A DNA stretch of 64,000 nucleotides from assembly GCA_014904985.1 (NCBI GenBank), contig MU128980.1, forward strand, positions 162,539 to 226,538. Reading direction: 5' to 3'. This DNA comes from Hydnum rufescens UP504 (lineage: Eukaryota > Basidiomycota > Agaricomycetes > Cantharellales > Hydnaceae). Shown one piece after another: positions 1 to 11,207 of this stretch. The position numbers and the translations under genes were made by a program. The notes beneath the pieces are model-generated. The model was given only the letters and a program-made list of their open reading frames with translations. It made no database searches and was not told the DNA's origin. Each line of letters opens with the position of its first letter. Position 1 is the first letter of the stretch.

Positions 1-1338
1 ACTTTAATCCAGGTGGGAAGCAATGTGGAACCTGTCATGGTGTTGTAGCCAACTAAGGTACGGGGGTTTATGCCCTCTGGAAATATAGTAGCTTCCTCTA
101 TTGTGCATGAGATGATATTTTGACCGCGGACTGTGTGTGCCTCATGGAAGCTTTTGAAAGACGTGAACCTGAACTGTTCCTTTGCATGATGGTGGACCTC
201 CGCCATGCAGACCATGAAGGATTTGCAATGTCATGTAACCTGACCATCATGGATCTCGAGGTGTGACTCAGTGAGTACTGGGGTAGCACATGTCGGTGTA
301 CTCATCATTTTGGCTTGGCCCTGCTAGTCCATGCCGCCACTATGGCCCCCTTGTGGACTCAGCAGTCTGTCATGTTCTGTCTGACGCATGACCCACCCAT
401 CCCTCTTCTGTAGTGCTTCTGTATATTTGATGATATCCTGCTGTGTACATGTCTTGTTGGTGGAAGTGAAGCATCCGGGAAGGCCAAAATGGTGACTGGG
501 TGCATCATGCTGTACATGACACTATTTGTTTTGTAGTCAGTTCTCATTTTGCTTTTGTTTTCATCATCTATTTGTTATCTAACATCCACCTTACCTACAG
601 CTTGGTTAGGGAAATTATATAACATCTGACCATGCACACATGTTGGACGGCCAAATGTCCCTTGTATGCTATCTCCTGAATGCTGTCATGGCATACTCTC
701 ACTTTGTTACTGATAGACATGCCGTATTGCTTTCATTCACTTACACAACCTGCTTCTCAGTGTGATGCCCCAATCTATCCACCACCTGTGATGCAAAATT
801 TATTGTTTGCCAATGTCCCTTCATCCTCTGCTTCCTCTTCATTGGGGGATCTTCCAGTTGGGCAGTCAACTCACCTCACCTCTCACTTCCAGGCCATCTC
901 AAATCATCTCAATTAAACACAAAGGGTCTTGTCACCCTGTCCAGCATGGGTGTTCTAACATGTGACCTTCAAAAACTGCTAGATACTCTTGAGGAGTGTA
1001 CTGCATGTGGCCTCATGTTCATTGCAGGTGCCCTATGTGCTCACATACCTCTCTGTGTTGGAGCCCAACTTGAGGAGGTCAAGAGTGAAGGGGAGGATGA
1101 GGGGGTGGACATGGAGAAGGACCAAGGTACTGATAAGAAAGGAAAAGGAAAGGCTCCTGGTCAAGGAGATGGCTTCTGAGGTGTCACCATCTTTGAGTAA
1201 ACCTGCCCTCTGAATTTTATGACCATGTCACTTGAATTTTCTTCATGTGTATCCCTTATGATAATACAGAGACAAATGAGGACAGGTGTCATTTTGAGGA
1301 TTGTGAAGCCTGTCTAATATCTGCCTCTCATCCTTATA
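1..1338. other. Repeat-like DNA without a recognisable gene
   Basis: No open frame here resembles a protein family I know. The longest frames (680-916 and 946-1179, plus strand) are short, overlap in different frames, and have no convincing intron context. The sequence is rich in TG/CA dinucleotides and looks like old repeat DNA into which the Tc1-like element at 1339 is set. I cannot name the repeat. Confidence 0.4.
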
Positions 1339-2325
1339 CAGTGACCCACAAAACTGTTGCAATGTTTGCCACTTTTGACTCTCTTTGTTTATACCTCCCC
1401 AACCAGCCATTTAAAAAATTTGAAAAATATGTTAAAGATGTATATGCTTCTTGTCTACACATGTGCCAAATTTCATAGCAATCCATCAATATTTGACAGA
1501 GATATGCCTTAACAAGCCACCTATATCATTGCAACAGTTTTGTGGCACATGAAATTGTGACACAAATCATTACAGTTCAGTATTTTGTGTACCCCCTTTG
1601 CCTTCCACACTGCTTCCACCCTCCTAGGCATACTTTCTATCAAATTTTGACACACCCCTGCTTCAATCTTCTCCCACTCTGCCTCTACTCACTCCCATAG
1701 CTCATGGATGCCTTTGGGGGGTTCTTCATACCCTCCAAGCTTTGTTTTTATGTGATGCCAGAGGTGTTCAATTGGATTGAGGTCTGAGGACTGGGCAGGC
1801 CACTTCATGACATTGAAACCATGGTCTTTGAACCAGGCTTGGGCCCTTTTTCTGGTGCATTTGGGGTCATTGTCCTGCTGGAAAACCACATTGCCAGGTG
1901 ATTTGTTGTAAAATTCGAGGATCCTTGGATTTGTCTCCAGAATATTGGCAGTAGAGTGGCATCCATCTTGGCATCGATCTTGCATGGTATCCAGGCCCCT
2001 CCATGTCATCACCCCCACATATCAAGGAACCACCACCAAACTCAGATCCCTTCCACCAGATGATCAGAAGAGGCCCTCCCAGCCTCTTTTCCACACCCAT
2101 CAGAGCCATCAGAGCCCAGGTGATTAATTTTGGTCTCATCAGACCACACAACACACTTCCAGTCATCCACAGTCCAGTCCTTATGGCTTAGGTGAAGTCC
2201 AGTCTCTCATGCTTTGGCACTGGAGAGCAGGGGACATTCTTCTTCACCACAGCCTTTAAACCAGCACTCTTCAGATGGTTGGCAGACTGTTTCATTAGGA
2301 GAGTTCTGACTGGGTTTGGTTGATG
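1339..2325 (-). mobile_element. Truncated Tc1/mariner transposon with dead transposase
   Basis: Read on the minus strand, the DDE domain of a Tc1-like transposase is clear. It contains WSDETKINHLGSDG with the first catalytic Asp (about 2115-2160), then FQQDNDPKCT with the second (about 1860), then SSDLNPIEHLWH with the acidic third site (about 1770), and the family C-terminus LIESMPRRVEAVWKAKG (about 1580-1630). The copy is dead: the reading frame changes between the first and second blocks, and an in-frame TGA follows HELWE near 1689. The N-terminal helix-turn-helix part is absent; homology stops near 2310-2330. The distal end is a TA dinucleotide (1337-1338) followed by CAGTGACCC, as expected for a Tc1 terminus. 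The opposite terminus is missing. Confidence 0.85.
1346..1545. repeat. Perfect 19-bp inverted repeat in Tc1 3' region
   Basis: Bases 1346-1364 (CCACAAAACTGTTGCAATG) are exactly the reverse complement of 1527-1545. The arms are separated by 162 bases, all inside the non-coding terminal part of the Tc1-like element and starting 7 bases inside its end. Tc1 elements often carry subterminal transposase-binding repeats, but usually in direct orientation within each end. Confidence 0.85.
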
Positions 2326-2777
2326 GCGGAATTGGGCGAGCGAATTGGGGCCAAAAAACATTTGGGGGTTTTGGGGCCAAAGGGGTAGGTTAAGGGCCTT
2401 CCCCAGTTGGAATATCTCATCTTTTCGTCGGAGTCTCCGAGTTGGATGTTGATGAAGAGCCGGAAATGTCCGGTTACCACCGGCATGCCTGCCGAGTTGG
2501 ATGGATCGAGTAGCTACTCGTGCTTCTTCTCCTCATGGATTTACATTTCAAATCCTGTTAGCGCATTCGTTATCTTGCATTTGGAAATAATATTGCCAAA
2601 ATTACATTTTGATCTAGCTTGGCAGTTCAGTGACAGGACGATCCCCTTGGATGCTACCGATGTGGCAATATGACACCAGAAAACGAGGGGTAGTGAGGGG
2701 TGCTGCCTCACGGAACGCATAAAGCCCTATCATCAAAATTGTTTGTCCTTCGCTCTAACGCTCGCGGACCTCTGACT
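2326..2777. other. Upstream region of the aspartic protease
   Basis: No gene is assigned. The frame 2407-2673 has no recognisable domain. The missing signal-peptide exon of the downstream protease may lie here or just upstream of 2778, but I could not place it. Confidence 0.3.
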
Positions 2778-4716
2778 ATGGCCACTGGAATAACGTTATC
2801 TCTCGCGAAAAACAATCATTGGAAGCCCCATGGGCCCAAGGATGTCAGGGCGTCTGAGATACTTGCTCTGCTGAGATGCTTACTTGTTGATCATGGATGT
2901 AGTATGCTCGATCCGTCCGCAAATGGGGCATAAAACCCACAGCCAACACTACATTCTTCATACATGAGAACATTCTGAAACGGCGCGGTGAGACGAAATC
3001 GAAGCGCTCAAAGCGAAGAAGCTTCCTCAGCAACTTATTCCGAGGTGAAGGCGGAAAGAAACAGTATGGTGCCTCTGCGGATCATACACCAGGGTCGAGC
3101 ACGGAGGGTGCAGAGGTTCCAGCAGAGGATGTCCAGAATGGTGAGTGTGGGACACCAAGACCTAACGACATTCATGCACACTGACGGGCACGTGCATGGT
3201 TAGACCTTGAATACGTCGTCCCGGTCACCATTGGCACACCAGGTGTAACCCTCAATCTCGACTTTGACACTGGTCCGCCTTTTCTTGAATTTTCTTCTCT
3301 CCATGAATGCGTGGCCTCTCACCATGCTTTCGCTTCCAGGGAGCTCCGACCTCTGGGTTTGGAGCTCATTCATTAAGACCACACGACACAACCTCCAAGG
3401 CCACACTATATATAACCCTACCAAGTCTACCACGGCACATGTCGCTTCCGGCCTCACTTGGCATATCTCATATGGCGATGGCAGTAGTGCCAGTACGTTC
3501 CACCACCTTTCACCTCCAGTTCGGGAATCTTACCTGGACGCCTCTAAGGCGGCAATGTCTATAGCGACACTATCAAATTAGGCACTCTCTCGATTCCAGG
3601 ACAAGCTGTTGAAGTTGCCACCCATCTCTCGTCATCTTTCCTGTCCTCAAATGGGTCAGATGGACTTCTGGGGTTGGCATTCCCATCGTAAGCTTCATTC
3701 TCATTTTTTGAGAGATCCATTGGCATCAAATTTGGTCTGAGACTTCACCACTGTGTAGGATCAATACAGTATCACCCACGCAGCAGAAAACCCCTGTGGA
3801 ACAACTCATTGAGCAAGATTTAATCACCAACCCAATCTTTACAGTTAAAGTGACCTAATTCCACTGATGGTCTCCCCGCTCGTATATTTCTCTCATTATT
3901 CTGTGTTGTAACACAGCTTGACAAAGGCGATAGCACTGGTTTCTACACCTTTGGATTCATCGACGATACCGTGTTGCCTCCATCTTCCCCCATTACTTAT
4001 ACCAATATCATCTCAAATGGATTCTGGGAGTTCCCCAGCCCAGAATTGAAAGTGGGCGATACTGTGGTCACCAGGGCCTCTGGGAATACAGCCATTGCTG
4101 ACACTGGAACCACCGTGCGTATCTCTTTATTTCTCCAACTCGACAGACGGGGTGCTTATCATTTACGTGGATTAAACGGGCATTACTTAGCTTATTCTTT
4201 TGGATGACGCTGCAGTTCAATCGATTTATGGTACTATCCCGGGGGCTAGCCTTGACAACAGCGCCGGTGGATGGTAGAGGCATCTTTATTCATCTACATG
4301 GACATACCGTTAAGAAGACGTCTTCTTCACTTGGATAGGGTTCTACCCACGGACTCGAACCCACCGTCGATATCGTTCTCCGTGAATGGGGTCTTCTATT
4401 CTATTCCAGGAACAGACCTCTTCTTCGCTGATGCTGGAAACAACACGAGCTTTGGAAGTATCCAGTCGAGGGGTCAGAACCCGCAAGATATCCTGGGTGA
4501 TGTGAGTGGATCTACCTCTTCCCTTTGATCATATCGTCACATTTGTTCTTCGCTTTTGATGTTTCATTTTGTCCTTTATTACCTCCCGCATTCTGGTTAT
4601 TTTATGTGGAGACTATGCTTATCATGATGCCGGACGCTCAGGTGTTCCTCAAGAGGGTGTACGTAGTGTTTGACCAGACTCCGGGTGCACCCCGTATTGG
4701 CTTCGGGCAGCGCTAA
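2778..4716 (+). CDS. Pepsin-like aspartic protease (family A1, penicillopepsin-like)
   Basis: Ten exons can be joined by splice signals, with introns at 2844-2902, 3141-3203, 3273-3339, 3493-3548, 3688-3758, 3850-3916, 4115-4190, 4274-4338 and 4502-4641. The mature domain begins YVVPVTIGTP. The first catalytic site DTGSSDLWVW is split by the 3273-3339 intron; the second, AIADTGTT, lies just before 4115. Other family landmarks are SYGDGSSAS (flap), DGLLGLAF, GFIDD, and a C-terminus of ILGDVFLKRVYVVFDQ ending IGFGQR. The propeptide carries HWKPHGPKD/YARSVRKWGIKP and a basic stretch (KSKRSKRRS) that may be the maturation cleavage zone. Such enzymes are secreted acid endopeptidases. The ATG at 2778 gives no signal peptide, so the true 5' exon is probably unlocated. 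No frameshift is seen across nine junctions, so this copy looks functional. Confidence 0.88.
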
Positions 4717-4989
4717 TTTGATGTAAATCTCAACCTGCCGCTAACTTCTGGATGATCTCAAAGATACCCCGACTCTTTTCCATTGATTCTGGAATCTTGT
4801 AACCCTTGTACCTTTCGAGACCAGGTCTCGTAAACATCCCCAACAACAGTTGTTTTTGACCTATTCTCTCTGAATAGTCTAGCTCGACCCCCAAAGCAAC
4901 TCATTCATCTCACTGGCATCTTCCACAGTCATATACTTACGGCTCGCGAGAGTAGATGCCGAAGTCAGTTATATCTAATAATCGTGGGC

Positions 4990-6690
4990 AGTGTAGATCC
5001 CGAAGTATCAAAAAACGTCCATCAAAAACTCTCAGTCATCGGGAAACCGTTTGAGGGCCACGAACAGCACACCCATTTCAAAGAAAACTTTTGGATCAAT
5101 CCAATACTTGTCTGATCAGGAGAGGAAACGAGACGAACGGCACCTGGAACTTTCGCAGGAAACAGGAAATATGTGCAGGGGCCCATACCGCTAGAGGAAT
5201 TCTTGGAAACCTATCTTAAGGTACCCTCCGAGTCTGTCATGCCTGACATAAGGGGATCACCATTCGGATATATCTCGCCCGGTGAAGCAAATCTGCCTTC
5301 ATCTTTCATATATATTCGCTTTTGACGATTTCCGCGCTATAAATTTACTAAGGGATCGTTATCAAGATTGATTTTGTCAGTCAATACATTGAACCGCAGT
5401 TCAAGTTTGTTCATATTGGTTCAAAACCCGACCCGAAGTACAGTGCCAATATCAGCTTGTATAAGCTTTCAGATAGCACGCTGGGATACTCTACCTCCGA
5501 CCAGATGAACGGTACCAATTTCGCAAGGATGGATCTGTTTATCGAGCTCAAGTCTTCAAATTCAGTTGACGGTTTCCAAGATTCTCTTCCTGTTGAAGCG
5601 CCTTCTTGCTCAGCGGCGTTAAGTCGAGGTCCACTCGCTCGCGTTCTATGCAGCTGCTCAGCTGACTACTCAATTCCGCACCCATATGTTCTCTGTCCCT
5701 CTATGCCGTGCCAGGCACGTTTGATCCGCTGGGACCAAGCGGGGGCTATAGTCACCAAATCTTTCAATTACGTTGAGAACCCAAGATTCTTAGTTGAGTT
5801 CTTTTGGAACTACACCCGTCTTCCGAGGGACAAGCGTGGTTATGACTCTACTGTTTCACGTGCTACCAATGCCACCCTCGATCTCACCTCCTCCTTTCCT
5901 GGTCGTGGAACTAAGGCCAAGCGCGCCATTGACTAGGAGACTAAGACGGAAGTGTTTTTCAAGGACTACTGGAGACCGTGTGTAGAAGGGGTGGAGAAAG
6001 AAGGCGACATTTATCGGAACCTTCACCTTCACAAGGTACGAATCATAGCGACCTTCTATTGCGGAAACGACATTCGGGGTCAAAAGACGCTCACGATCCT
6101 GCTCATCCTCTGGAAGAATTCGAACACTACCGAATGGGTCTCCGAGAGGTTGGGCGTCGGTCGACGGAATTCAAGTCGAGGCAGGAGCTACTGCACACTA
6201 TTGCAGATGGCATGCAAGGTAAGCGTTATGTCGCATTTACTCTTTGCTTGATGTATGATATTGAATTAGCCTCCAAACGCAGCCCATCAGATGCTTTCGA
6301 CAGGGCGAAAATATTACACCGCGACATCAGTGTCGAAGACATTGTCATCGAGGCGGATGGGAAAGGGATGCTAATAGACTGGGACTGCCACTCGATATAT
6401 CACACCCTCGATCATCGGCGCGCAGATTGAAACGGACGGTGCGTGATTGTGATGAGACTACCTCTATCTCTAGCTTACCAGACTTGGTTGGTATCAGGGT
6501 ACATGGCAGTTCATCTCTGCCCCACTTCTTATGGCCCCTGTGTACGAGCTGGCAGATGATTGAGAATCGGCGTTTTGAGTATTGCTCTGGCTGTTGTTAC
6601 GGTAGGGCCCAGGCCAGCCGAGCTCCAAGAGGCGTAAAACTTAGAATGGGCGTGATCTGGATTCTTAAACTATAGTGATGTACGACCATA
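4990..6690 (+). pseudogene. FunK1-type protein kinase, degenerate
   Basis: Pieces of the fungal FunK1 kinase domain occur in order. They are a GPIPLEEFLETYL-like block (about 5180), then CQARLIRWDQAGAIVTKSF (about 5710-5765) with FWNYTRLPRDKRGYD, then FFKDYWRPCVEGVEKEGDIY (about 5955-6015), the catalytic loop ILHRDISVEDIVI (about 6310) and MLIDWDC (about 6370). FunK1 proteins normally have HRDIS..NI; here the conserved Asn of the loop is Asp. Downstream, GTWQFISAPLLM...YELADD runs into TGA at about 6560 and again within the following block where a Trp/Leu is expected. Frames also change between blocks more often than introns explain. I call it a pseudogene. FunK1 function is poorly known; the fold is kinase-like and members often occur as expanded, decaying copies. 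Confidence 0.75.
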
Positions 6691-7257
6691 GATATCTATA
6701 TCTATTGCCCGAGGGTACAGTAAGTGGTTCTAACTCGGGCATGCAGAAATGAATGGCGGTGTTAAAACTCTACCTGTATTCAGGAACACCAATCGATACA
6801 CCACATCCCTTCGGGCCTCATTGTTTATCGTAAACAAGTTCAGATATTTGTTGATTATCCACTCTTCCTCTGGCCCCTGTCCCAAAGTCCATGGGAATTG
6901 GAGTGCTCAGCAAAGTCAGCTGTACTGAGCAACTGACACTCTAATCGCATTCTCTATTTCTTGCGCATTTTCCCCATGAAATCTCATTTGACGATTTGGT
7001 CCACGGGCAAAGTTTGAGAAGATTTTAGGACCACTTCGGCTTCACGAGAAACGTTTCTAGGCATCTCACCACTTTTATATTGAGAAATGAAGTGTTTCTG
7101 GTGCAGCCGAAGTGGCCCTAAAGATAACTCTAAGTTTATATTGCCTTTGTGCCGGGAGAGGTGACACAACACAGGATTACTGCAAGGTCCAGAAGCAACC
7201 ACTTGTCTCCATTATTAACACCAGTGGACATGCTCTGCACGAGTGATGCATTGCAGG
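6691..7257. other. Intergenic, between convergent FunK1 remnant and lipase
   Basis: No coding sequence is recognised. The region holds the 28-nt imperfect inverted repeat described separately at 7025-7121. Confidence 0.5.
7025..7121. repeat. Imperfect 28-nt inverted repeat (hairpin)
   Basis: The arm at 7025-7052 is the reverse complement of 7094-7121 with 3 mismatches in 28, leaving a 41-base loop. The core AGCCGAAGTGG / CCACTTCGGCT pairs perfectly. It lies about 140 bases downstream of the lipase stop codon. It could be a small MITE-like relic or a 3' hairpin; nothing in the flanks decides this. Confidence 0.7.
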
Positions 7258-8631
7258 CTACAGTTTATGCACTGAACTAATATGTCTTTCCACCCAAGTG
7301 ATGCATTCGTCGACGAACCTGGTTCCTACACCGTCTGGCTCGTTGTGGACCTCATGATAGGCACCCTAAAAAATTGCATTTAGGTGTATAACTGGTACTG
7401 ACGACTGTCGACTGGATGGAACGTACAGCATAGATTGAATGGTGCTTGTCATTCGCTTTGATGTCGTCATGGAATTTCTTCGAGGCGATGTGGGAGGTAA
7501 TCTGAAAAGGAGACGTCGCCCCCGTTAGCGCACAGTTGAAAATAGGTTTGTCCATATCGATAGCTGTAATGCTGCTTAACTCACCTTGTCGCCATCGCCA
7601 TGAAGTATCAGGATCTACGAGGAAGGGGTTGCACTCAGAGACAAAATCTTTTGCATATTTAAGAATATCAGGTACATACCGGCAGTCCAATGGGCCACTT
7701 CTTATAGTTCTCCTCAGCAAGAGCTGTCCCCTGCAAAAGAGGAATGGTCAGGCCATTCCAACGTGTCGCAAGTAACTCGCTAACCCCTTCAAGCATGTCA
7801 GAGATAGCCCGTATCGTCGAGTAGGGTCCAATTAATGGGTCCCTCTCAAACGCTGTGGTGGAGAGTATCGGTGAGAGGCTCAATGCTCAACGGCTAGGTG
7901 GGATATTGTGTTACCTTGGATTATGGCAGGATCGTGGCACAAATCCTGTGAGACGATTAGCAATTAGGGCCGTATCATCTCGCATCCAGACGTACCTTCG
8001 TCACTATGGAAGAGCCGATATGCAAGTTGGGAAAGATAGTGGCCACCTTTCCACCTGCCCAGACCTTCCACGAAGGTGCCGGGGTTGCTTGACGAATCAT
8101 TGGAGCGGACGCGATGATGCCACTAAGGTGGGCGAGTGCAGCTTTGGTTTCTGCCATCCAGAACGTAGCAAACCCTAGCACCTCGCCTCCCCCCTACGAT
8201 ATCACATCACCGCCATGTCAGTAGCCACCAATAATGACAGAGCCTAGAGTGTATCGAACCATAGAGTGTCCCATAAGGAACATTGGCACCCCAGAGCCAA
8301 TACGCTCCCTCTCACGCGTGATGAAGAAGGCTATATCCTGCATCTGGTCTTTCCATGAGGTCTTGCCGTAGCTTGAATTGGCGCTCATATTCTCTTTGTC
8401 TGTAGCCGTTCTCCCGTACCCACGTTGGTCAAAGGTGAACGCAGAGATGCCATTGGCAGCCCACTGCGAGAGGGCGCGATCGTAACGGCCACAATGCTCG
8501 ACGAATCCATGGATAAACACCAAGTGAGCCTTGGGTTGACCGCTGGTTACGTTATACGTCCGAGTGTAGAACGAGGTCTTATTAGGACCGTCGCCGTAAG
8601 TAACCCACTCCTCGATATAGCCTTGGGACAT
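7258..8631 (-). CDS. Monoacylglycerol-lipase-like alpha/beta hydrolase
   Basis: Seven exons on the minus strand: 8631-8260, 8193-7996, 7945-7915, 7852-7680, 7614-7585, 7501-7427 and 7365-7258. Together they give a protein of about 328 residues with no frame break. The serine hydrolase (Hydrolase_4/S33-like) landmarks are all visible: VFIHGFVEHCGRYD (oxyanion region), TFDQRGYGRT, the nucleophile elbow GHSMGGG split by the first intron, the acid in ILILHGDGDK, and the catalytic His in GAYHEVHNEPDG. The length matches monoacylglycerol lipases, which hydrolyse monoacylglycerols to fatty acid and glycerol. There is no signal peptide or clear membrane segment, so a cytosolic or lipid-droplet location is inferred. 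The start ATG at 8631 is the only one that keeps the conserved beginning in frame. Its neighbour RCC1 ends 190 bases upstream on the same strand. Confidence 0.9.
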
Positions 8632-8820
8632 TTCGTTTTTTCAGAGAAAGGCTCCGGATAAGACAAACTGACAATTGCAAAATTACAACCTCGCTGGCTG
8701 AGCTTCCCTAAGTACGCGGGAGCAGAGCGGCGGAAAAATGGATTCCCATTTACCACCGATTCTCGGGAATGTATATAGAAGAATTTGCGAGGAATCAAGA
8801 CATGACAGTTACTCCAGACG

Positions 8821-10868
8821 TCACGCCGACCCATCCATTGCCTCGTCCTTTTTGATCCCATGTGCCTCTCCCTTCAATGCTCGGTCGCTAGCCAGAATGA
8901 AGCAATGCTGACCACCTGCGGAGGCATCCTCAACAAACCAATCATCAGATCCCTTCCACCGAACTCGAGTTGGTGTATTTTGCTCTTCGACATCTGGACC
9001 TAGACCGAGCTTCATCAGGAGTCGAGAGTCATGTGTATCAGCTGAGACCGCGTGAGATTCCAAAGATGAAGTGTACCTGACACGATGCCCCGTACCCCCA
9101 AGAATATGCATAACCAGCTTCGGAGATGACCAAGTTGCCCCGTCCGCTTACTGATATCTTGGAGATGAGATTATTTATCTCTTTTTCTGCCGATTCACTG
9201 TATGGAGGGAGGACCGGATTTGGCTCGTCTTTAGTAGGGGGAGGAGGGAAGAAGATTTGAGTGGGAGGCGCCACGTAATCCTTCTCATTTTTCTTGGCCT
9301 TGTTCATCTCCGGATGGTCGGCAGGAAGCCCTAGCTGGGAACTGTCGACCCTCCCCGCGCCAAAAACGCGACCATCGGAGAGAAGGAAGAGGGTATGATG
9401 CTCTCCGCCATCGATCTGTACCACTCGAGCACCGCCGAGAGTAGATGGACTAAGTTCAGGAACTTCTGTTGGTGTCCAAATGACATTGCTGTTGTCGCCG
9501 TGACTCGGATTAGGAACCTCGATCCCAAGCTGGCCATATTGATTTAATCCCCATGCAAATACATCGCCATCGACGTCCACTGCGAAGCTATGGTACCAGC
9601 CAGAGCCGATGGCAACAATCTTGCGGAGGTGGAGCTGATCAGGACGAGTCCCATTCAGTATCCGGCGCTCAACTATCTTGCGCCCAAGCGTCCCTAGGAA
9701 AGCAAGATGTATGGAGGTGCTTAAAACTCTTGGCACATCACCACGATACCTGCCTCGCCAGCACCCCAAGTGTACACCTTGCCATCGACACTAAGCCCAA
9801 CGACGTGATTCGCCCCTGTAGCGATGGCACAAAATTGAACCTTATTTATAAATGGAACACTGGTAGGAGAAGATTGCACGCGAGAGGCATTGGAGCCAAC
9901 TTGGAAACCGAGGGATCCTGAACTGGACTAGACGAGGCCTAGTGTCAGAGCGCGGTAAGACGGACAGCGGATCGGAGAGCTCACGTGGAATGATCCCCAC
10001 GCCTTGACGAGCCCGTCGGCACCGATTGCCACGCTAATATTATCGCCAGCAGCGAGGGCTACGGCACGGAAACGATCCTTCTCAAGGTTATCAACCACCA
10101 TTGGGTGCTCTCCAGCTCCTCCCGGTCAAGCATTTCTTCGGGTTTCTGAGGATTCGGGACGTCCGTGACCTTGCGACCAAGAGCGCCCTCATCATTGACG
10201 CCCCAACTCCACACCTTGAGAGCATAGAATAAACATAGATCAAGTAATGATGGATACAAATCATACCTGTCCGTCAGACGTGACTGCCAGAGTATGCATG
10301 CCTCCAGCCACAATAGTCTCGAGGCCTTTGCCACCATACTTATTATCTTTGATAGCATCTTCGACCCAGGCATGAATCTTGGGTCTCCCGATCTCGGATA
10401 GAACCTCTGTTCCGAGACCAAATTGGCCAGCATCGCCATTTCCGAACACAAACGCGTGCAGTGGGGCTGGCCGAGGGGGAGGAAGAGGTATTAGAGCATT
10501 CAGAGTAGGTGCTTTGGGCTTTGGCACGCGAGGAACTCTAGGTTTTACGACAACTTCGACCCTGTCTGGGATTTTTTTAGCAGTCCGTCGCAGTGGGGGC
10601 GCCTTTGTTCGGGTAACAGCCGTAGTCCTTCGTGCAGGGGCGGATTTTCTGGAGGCAGTGGTAGCAGCAGGACGCTTACGCGTTGGAGCAGGTGGGCGGA
10701 GCAATTTTTGGGGAGTTTAGGGACTGGTCTAACAGCCGCCGCCGCCACAACGCCGCGTTTTGGGCGTTTGGATACAGATCCAGCTTCAATATCATCAGCA
10801 GCAGCACGCTTGCGCGACGACCTTGTCGAAACAACAACAGCGGCAGCAACTGCACGCTTGGGGGGCAT
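8821..10868 (-). CDS. RCC1-family guanine nucleotide exchange factor (frameshifted)
   Basis: Exons are 10868-10267, 10214-9985, 9927-9750, 9693-9077 and 9009-8821. The N-terminus is a basic, Ala/Lys/Arg/Pro-rich tail (MPPKRAVAA..., KRPAATTASRK) typical of fungal RCC1. It is followed by the seven-bladed propeller, with repeats such as FVFGNGDAGQFGLG, VWSWGVNDEGALG, VYTWGAGEAG, FAWGLNQYGQLG and YAYSWGYGASCQLGLG. RCC1 is the chromatin-bound exchange factor for Ran and is essential in model fungi. Two frame problems exist. At 10103-10105 (GGG on the plus strand) one base seems missing between EELEST and VVDNLEKDRF; no intron explains it. At 10705-10709 (TTTTT) another base seems missing, although a weak 50-nt in-frame intron there is an alternative. 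The rest is well conserved, so sequence error is more likely than gene death. Confidence 0.85.
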
Positions 10869-11086
10869 GGTGGGAGTAATCCAACAGACAAGAATCACGA
10901 ATTGTTTTCCACCACACGGGTGATTCCGAGACCAAATATTTACAAAAACACTGGCTGGCCACATTACTGTATCAGTGAGCCCTATACACCGAGGCTGCTT
11001 CGGGAATTTCGAACCGCCTTCAAGGTGCCACCCGGTTGGCAGGACTGTAAGAATATAGAGATCGATAGTGCAATGTTAACTGAGTG

Positions 11087-11185
11087 GCTTATAATACCTA
11101 GCGCTGTTACCAGTCACGCACATTATATAGACAGGCTTATAATACCTAGGCGCTGTTACCAGTCCACGCCACATTATATAGACAG
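11087..11185. repeat. Imperfect tandem duplication (48 + 51 bp)
   Basis: Unit 1 (11087-11134) and unit 2 (11135-11185) both begin GCTTATAATACCTAG and end CATTATATAGACAG. They differ only by three single-base insertions in unit 2: an extra G after CTAG, and an extra C in each of CAGTCACG and ACGCACA. There are no substitutions. The duplication lies between RCC1 and the amidohydrolase 3' end. Confidence 0.9.
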
Positions 11186-11207
11186 TTATTGATTGCATGT
11201 TTGGCTG

